A DNA stretch of 64,000 nt, taken from contig NZ_RZMX01000032.1 of the NCBI RefSeq assembly GCF_003992665.1, positions 62,001 through 126,000 on the forward strand. Direction: 5' to 3'. Positions 60,039-64,000 of the stretch are shown one piece after another (positions within the stretch are counted from its first letter, which is position 1; every line of letters starts with the position of its first letter). A program made the position numbers and the translations under genes. The notes under the pieces are model-generated. The model searched no databases. It saw only the letters and a list, made by a program, of their open reading frames with translations, and was not told the origin of the DNA. The DNA is from Pelagibacterium montanilacus. Its GTDB lineage: Bacteria > Pseudomonadota > Alphaproteobacteria > Rhizobiales > Devosiaceae.

Positions 60039-61040
60039 CTAGAGCGCCTCGGCCTTGGCGGAGGAATGGACCTCGTCGAGCCGCACGGCCTCGAGCTCGC
60101 TTTCCTCGATGGTGACCGAATGGCCCAGAACCGAGACGATGGCATCGACCAGCGCCTTGGCATCGAGCCGGTACTTTTTCATGAGATAAGGCCGCGAGGC
60201 GCCGTGGGCGAAGGTGTCGTTTAGCCCGAGGCGGCGCAGCGGGATCCCGACGCCCTCCTCGGCCATGATCTCGGCGGCGATGGTGCCCAATCCGCCGGTG
60301 ATGATGTGGTTTTCCAGCGTCACTACGGCCTTCTTGCCGCGCATGGCCGCGACCAGCCCGTCACGGTCGAAGGGCTTGATGGTGGAGGCGTGCAGGTGGT
60401 GAACCGAAATCCCGTGGCCCGACAGCGCGGCTGCGGCGCGCATGGCCTCCTCGGTGCAGATGCCCGAGGTCAGCACCAGTACGTCATCGCCGTCCGAGAG
60501 CGTGCGCAGGCGGTTGAATTCGAAGGGCGTGGAGAAAAGCCGGGGCACCTGTCCGCGCAGGATGCGCACATAGACCGGCCCGTCGACCGCATCGGCGGCT
60601 TCGAGAACGGTTTCCACCTCGGTGGCGTCCCCGGTTTCCAGCACGGTCATGTTGGGGATGGCGCGCATCACCGCGATGTCCTCGATGGCCTGATGGGTGA
60701 TCCCGCCCGGGGTGGTGATGCCGGGAAGAAAGCCCATCATCCGGACCTTGCGGTTGGAATAGGCGATCGAGTTGATGAGCTGGTCGTAGGGGCGGCGGTA
60801 GAGAAAGACCGCAAAGGTGTGGATGAAGGGCCGGAACCCCTGCATGGCCAGCCCGCCGGCAAACGAGAGCATGTTCTGCTCGGCCATGCCCAGCGAGAGG
60901 AACTGGTCGGGGTGCCGGTCACGGAACCCGTCGACCTCGCACGAGGAGGTGAGGTCCGCCGACAGGCACAGGACCTCCGGGCGGGCGACCGCGAAGGTCT
61001 CGAACGCGGAGGCGTAGGGGCGATTGACGATCTCAACCAT
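60039..61040 (-). CDS. Transketolase, C-terminal (pyrimidine-binding) subunit
   Basis: A 333-residue subunit of a split transketolase. It covers the Pyr domain (FLSLGMAEQNMLSFAGGLAM with the catalytic glutamate of the cofactor site, FIHTFAVFLYRRPYDQL, GGITHQAIEDIAVM) and the C-terminal domain (VLTSGICTEEAM, VTLENHIITGGLGT). It overlaps the N-terminal subunit gene by eight bases. Split enzymes of this kind serve in pentulose-phosphate pathways; the partner is the product of 61033-61977. Confidence 0.9.
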   Translation of the reverse strand: MVEIVNRPYASAFETFAVARPEVLCLSADLTSSCEVDGFRDRHPDQFLSLGMAEQNMLSFAGGLAMQGFRPFIHTFAVFLYRRPYDQLINSIAYSNRKVRMMGFLPGITTPGGITHQAIEDIAVMRAIPNMTVLETGDATEVETVLEAADAVDGPVYVRILRGQVPRLFSTPFEFNRLRTLSDGDDVLVLTSGICTEEAMRAAAALSGHGISVHHLHASTIKPFDRDGLVAAMRGKKAVVTLENHIITGGLGTIAAEIMAEEGVGIPLRRLGLNDTFAHGASRPYLMKKYRLDAKALVDAIVSVLGHSVTIEESELEAVRLDEVHSSAKAEAL

Positions 61041-61977
61041 GGGCGAGAGCCTCCAGCTCGGTTTCGGAAATGCCCAGTTCGCGGGCGATCTCGGTCTGCA
61101 TGTCCTGCTTTTCCTCGGCCGACTTGAACCGGACGTAATGGAGGCGCGGGAAGCGCTTCTTGAGGTGGCTCATGCCCTGGAAGGGCGAGGTGTTGGCCAA
61201 GACGAACAGCGGCTTGCCCGGCTCGAAGGCCGACGTGGCCTTGCGCAGCACGTCGAGGTCGTGACCGTCCACGGACTGGACCGTCGCCCCGAAGCTCGCG
61301 ACGCGGCCGGCAAGATCGCCCAGATCGAGCACCGAGGACATGGCGCCGTCGCATTGCTGGCTGTTGACGTCCACGATCACCCCGACATTGTCGATGCCGT
61401 GGTAGTTCATCGCCGCGATCGCTTCCCAGGTCTGGCCTTCCTGGAATTCGCCGTCCGACATGAAGACCCAGACCTTGCCGGGCTCACCGGCGCGCTTGCG
61501 CGCCCAGGCGAGGCCCGAGGCCATGGACAGGCCCTGGGCGAGCGAGCCGGTGGTCACTTCCATGCCCGGGCTGTGCTCGGCGCCGATCATCTCGACCGAG
61601 CCGCCATCGCGGTTGAAGTGTTCGAGCCCTTCCTCGCCCATGCGGCCCATTTCGATGAGCGCCGAATAGATGACCAGCGCATAATGCGCGGGCGAGACGA
61701 AGAAGCGGTCGTATTCGGGCGCGAAAGGGCCGTGATAGCCCGCGCCCGTGAAGGCGTCGGGATTGGAGGCCGAGGGCACGCCCATGAAGGGCTTTGGCGT
61801 CATCGGCAGGGTCGGGGCGCCCAGATTGAGCACCTCGTTATACATCAGCGCCAAAAACTCGGCGGCCGAACAGGCCTGGCTGAGATAACCGCCATTGTTG
61901 CGCATGGAGTGGAAGAAGACGCGCCGGCGGATGCCGTGGGCGATCTCCTCGGTGGATTTCCTGTTCGGGATGGCCAT
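61033..61977 (-). CDS. Transketolase, N-terminal (diphosphate-binding) subunit
   Basis: A 314-residue subunit with the thiamine-diphosphate and metal motif FMSDGEFQEGQTWEA ... IVDVN, the active-site stretch EHSPGMEVTTGSLAQGLSMA and SPAHYALVIYSAL near residue 95. It needs the C-terminal subunit encoded next. It begins three bases after the mtnA stop, so mtnA, both subunits and the RuBisCO-like protein are made from one compact message. Acting on phosphorylated methylthio- or deoxypentuloses would be new; ordinary pentose-phosphate exchange is the alternative. Confidence 0.9.
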   Translation of the reverse strand: MAIPNRKSTEEIAHGIRRRVFFHSMRNNGGYLSQACSAAEFLALMYNEVLNLGAPTLPMTPKPFMGVPSASNPDAFTGAGYHGPFAPEYDRFFVSPAHYALVIYSALIEMGRMGEEGLEHFNRDGGSVEMIGAEHSPGMEVTTGSLAQGLSMASGLAWARKRAGEPGKVWVFMSDGEFQEGQTWEAIAAMNYHGIDNVGVIVDVNSQQCDGAMSSVLDLGDLAGRVASFGATVQSVDGHDLDVLRKATSAFEPGKPLFVLANTSPFQGMSHLKKRFPRLHYVRFKSAEEKQDMQTEIARELGISETELEALAHG

Positions 61978-61980
61978 GGT

Positions 61981-63084
61981 CTACTCGGCTGCCTGACGTT
62001 CGGGGAAAAGGGCGAGAAGGCCCTGGGCGGAGGCCTCGGCGACGCCGCGCTCGGTGACGAGCCCCGTCACGAGCCGGGCGGGGGTGACGTCGAAGGCGGG
62101 ATTGCCGGCCGGGGAATCCTCGGGCGAGATGCGCACCTGGATGACCTTGCCCTCGGCGGTCTTGCCCCAGACGAGGGACACTTCGTCGCCGCTGCGCTCC
62201 TCGATGGGGATCTCGCGGACCCCGTCGCGCACCGTCCAGTCGATGGTGGGAGACGGCAGGCAGACATAGAAGGGCACGTTGTTGTCTTTTGCGGCCAGCG
62301 CCTTGAGATAGGTGCCGATCTTGTTGCAGACATCGCCTTCCGCGGTGGTGCGGTCGGTGCCCACAAAGACAACGTCGACCATGCCGTGCTGCATCAGGTG
62401 ACCGCCGGCATTGTCCACGATCAGGGTATGGGACACCCCGTGGCCGGCCATTTCCCATGCGGTGAGCTGGGCGCCCTGATTGCGGGGGCGGGTTTCGTCC
62501 ACATAGACGTGGACGGGAATGCCTTCCTCTGTCGCCAGATAGATCGGCGCGGTGGCGGTGCCGTAATCGACGGTGGCCAGCCAGCCCGCATTGCAATGGG
62601 TGAGGATGTTGACCGGCTCGCCGGGCTTCTTGGTCGCGGCGATCTTGCGGATGATCTCGAGACCGGCCTTGCCGATGGCGCGGTTGATCTCGATATCCTC
62701 GGCGGCGATTTCCGCGGCGCGGGCGTAGGCGGCTGCGGCGCGCTCACCCTCGGGGAGCGGGTCGAGCGTGGCGCGCATGGCGTCGAGCGCCCAGCGCAGG
62801 TTGATCGCGGTGGGGCGCGTCTCGTGGAGGATGTCATAGGCTTTGGAGAGCGCTGCGTCCGAGGCGTCCTCGCGCATCTGCCAGGCAATGCCATAGGCCG
62901 CAGTGACCCCGATCAGGGGGGCGCCGCGCACCCACATGTCGCGGATGGCGGTGGCGAACGCATCGAGCGAGGAGAGGGTGACCACCCTGAACTCGTGGGG
63001 CAGCCAGCGCTGGTCGATGATATCGACCGAGCGCCCATCGGCATTGAGCCAGATGGTCGTGTAATGGGTATCACCGACATTCAT
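61981..63084 (-). CDS. mtnA: S-methyl-5-thioribose-1-phosphate isomerase
   Basis: A 367-residue MtnA. The substrate loop [16 protein letters not shown], the catalytic cysteine in [17 protein letters not shown] and the catalytic aspartate in [20 protein letters not shown] are all present. It converts methylthioribose 1-phosphate to methylthioribulose 1-phosphate in the cytoplasm; related members also accept 5-deoxyribose 1-phosphate. I start it at ATG 63084, which overlaps the mtnK stop (ATGA); an upstream frame extension runs into mtnK. Confidence 0.92.
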   Translation of the reverse strand: MNVGDTHYTTIWLNADGRSVDIIDQRWLPHEFRVVTLSSLDAFATAIRDMWVRGAPLIGVTAAYGIAWQMREDASDAALSKAYDILHETRPTAINLRWALDAMRATLDPLPEGERAAAAYARAAEIAAEDIEINRAIGKAGLEIIRKIAATKKPGEPVNILTHCNAGWLATVDYGTATAPIYLATEEGIPVHVYVDETRPRNQGAQLTAWEMAGHGVSHTLIVDNAGGHLMQHGMVDVVFVGTDRTTAEGDVCNKIGTYLKALAAKDNNVPFYVCLPSPTIDWTVRDGVREIPIEERSGDEVSLVWGKTAEGKVIQVRISPEDSPAGNPAFDVTPARLVTGLVTERGVAEASAQGLLALFPERQAAE

Positions 63085-64000
63085 GTGACGATCTCCTTTT
63101 CGATCCGCTTCGCCGTGGCCCGGATCTGGGCCATCGAGGCGATGGAACAACGATTGACGGCGAGGTGCCGGCCCATTTCGAGCGCGCGGGTTTCGCAGCG
63201 GGCGCGCAGGTCGGGATCCTCGATGGTTTCAAAGTCGGCATTGTGGGCAAGGCCCAGAATGCGCCGGTGCATTTCGATGCCGGCAAAGCCCAGCATGTCG
63301 CGCCAGATATCGGCCAGCATGGCATCGAGCGCCTGCTGGGCACCCAGATGATCGCCCTGATCCTCGAAAAGGGTGCGCGGATAGAGCATGCCGGTGCGCT
63401 CGGTATGCCAGAGGGTGGAGAACTCGGCGGCAAAGACCGACCATATCTCCTCGACGACGCCCAAGAGATAGGTCCGCATCTCCTCACGCGAGCCCTCGGC
63501 CTCGTGGCCGGACTGGGAGAAGTAGGACATCCAGAAATTGGCGAGCAGCATGCCCACGTCAAAGGCGATGGGGCCATAGAACGCGAATTCGGGGTCGATG
63601 ACGCGGGTATCGGTGTCGGTGACCATGACCGAGCCGGTGTGCAGATCACCATGGACCAGCGTCTGGGCGTTGGCCGAAAACAGCGTCTTGAGGCGCTGGG
63701 CCTCGACCTTGAGGTCGCGGTCGGCCCGCAGGCGCGCCACGATGCCGTCGAGCTGGGGCGTGGTGTGCGCGTTCATGGGCGCGTCGAAATAGGGGTCGGT
63801 GAAGACCAGGTTTTCGGTGATGTCGCAAAGCTCGACATTGTCCGAAAAGAGCCCCAGATCGGCCTTGCGGTCGCGCGCGGCCATCGAGAGGTCCGAGCCG
63901 CGAAAGAGCGTGCGGGCGACAAAGAGCCCCAGATCACGGCCGATGTCGGGGAGCCGGCGCCCCTCGATCAGCGCCCGGCGCAAGATGATGTGGGGGGAGA
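63081..64000 (-). CDS. mtnK: S-methyl-5-thioribose kinase, C-terminal part (5' end outside window)
   Basis: The frame remains open to the right edge, so the N-terminal part lies beyond the window. The visible ~306 residues include the family's [12 protein letters not shown], the catalytic loop [15 protein letters not shown] and the metal-binding [20 protein letters not shown], all characteristic of MtnK. It phosphorylates methylthioribose with ATP. It is the first visible gene of the compact minus-strand operon and is coupled to mtnA. Confidence 0.92.
   Translation of the reverse strand, partial: SPHIILRRALIEGRRLPDIGRDLGLFVARTLFRGSDLSMAARDRKADLGLFSDNVELCDITENLVFTDPYFDAPMNAHTTPQLDGIVARLRADRDLKVEAQRLKTLFSANAQTLVHGDLHTGSVMVTDTDTRVIDPEFAFYGPIAFDVGMLLANFWMSYFSQSGHEAEGSREEMRTYLLGVVEEIWSVFAAEFSTLWHTERTGMLYPRTLFEDQGDHLGAQQALDAMLADIWRDMLGFAGIEMHRRILGLAHNADFETIEDPDLRARCETRALEMGRHLAVNRCSIASMAQIRATAKRIEKEIVT

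Noticed and set aside
61033-61040. The two transketolase genes as one frameshifted gene
   Set aside because: Each frame is complete with its own start, the overlap is short and the split falls at the normal domain boundary. Two-subunit transketolases are well known.

Overview
The window is GC-rich throughout and has the gene repertoire of a free-living alphaproteobacterium. The stacked sugar ABC importers, the SorC/RpiR/FCD-GntR regulators, the DeoC-ALDH16 pair and a two-hairpin dispersed repeat all point to the Hyphomicrobiales, possibly Devosiaceae. That placement is an inference from gene content; there is no rRNA or core phylogenetic marker here. I see no tRNA, rRNA, CRISPR array, transposase or phage gene.

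Layout. 1-4944: the 3' end of hrpB, a fused HPr-kinase-like/PqqD protein, then a VOC protein, an amidohydrolase and a solute-binding-like protein with no signal peptide. 4945-5893: a gene-free mosaic of short repeats. 5894-13732 (minus): a ribose-type ABC importer with a xylulokinase-like FGGY kinase, a glycerol-dehydrogenase-like enzyme and two SDRs. 13945-18263 (plus, divergent): a cupin-type phosphoglucose isomerase, a shikimate-dehydrogenase-like protein, a D-2-hydroxyacid dehydrogenase, an UlaG-like MBL hydrolase and an RpiR regulator. 18352-26303: HAD phosphatase and FGGY kinase on one strand; zinc polyol dehydrogenase, SorC regulator, deoC and a two-domain ALDH16-type dehydrogenase on the other, with a nested palindrome between them. 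26475-34242 (minus): a second ribose-type importer in one line with DUF4432, SDR, CaiB/BaiF CoA-transferase and enoyl-CoA hydratase genes, followed by a LacI regulator. 35681-42197: a MalK-type importer with a RhaM mutarotase and an unusual enolase-superfamily protein, divergent from an FCD-type GntR regulator. 42202-50581: a signalling block with a large hybrid histidine kinase, a degenerate GGDEF-like protein, a REC-EAL phosphodiesterase and a membrane GGDEF cyclase. 50763-64000: a nucleoside importer of the BMP/NupO type with an MTA/SAH-deaminase-like amidohydrolase, a purine nucleoside phosphorylase and an SDR, facing a tightly overlapping operon mtnK-mtnA-split transketolase-RuBisCO-like protein.

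The strongest candidate for an undescribed system is the last block. It reads as import, deamination and phosphorolysis of a 5'-modified purine nucleoside. The resulting pentose 1-phosphate would then be isomerised by MtnA and passed to a RuBisCO-like protein translated together with a two-subunit transketolase. Second is a family of two-hairpin elements with TAGAGC/GCTCTA ends whose terminal TA coincides with the stop codons of six flanking genes. Several operator-like inverted repeats sit in divergent promoters next to plausible cognate regulators.
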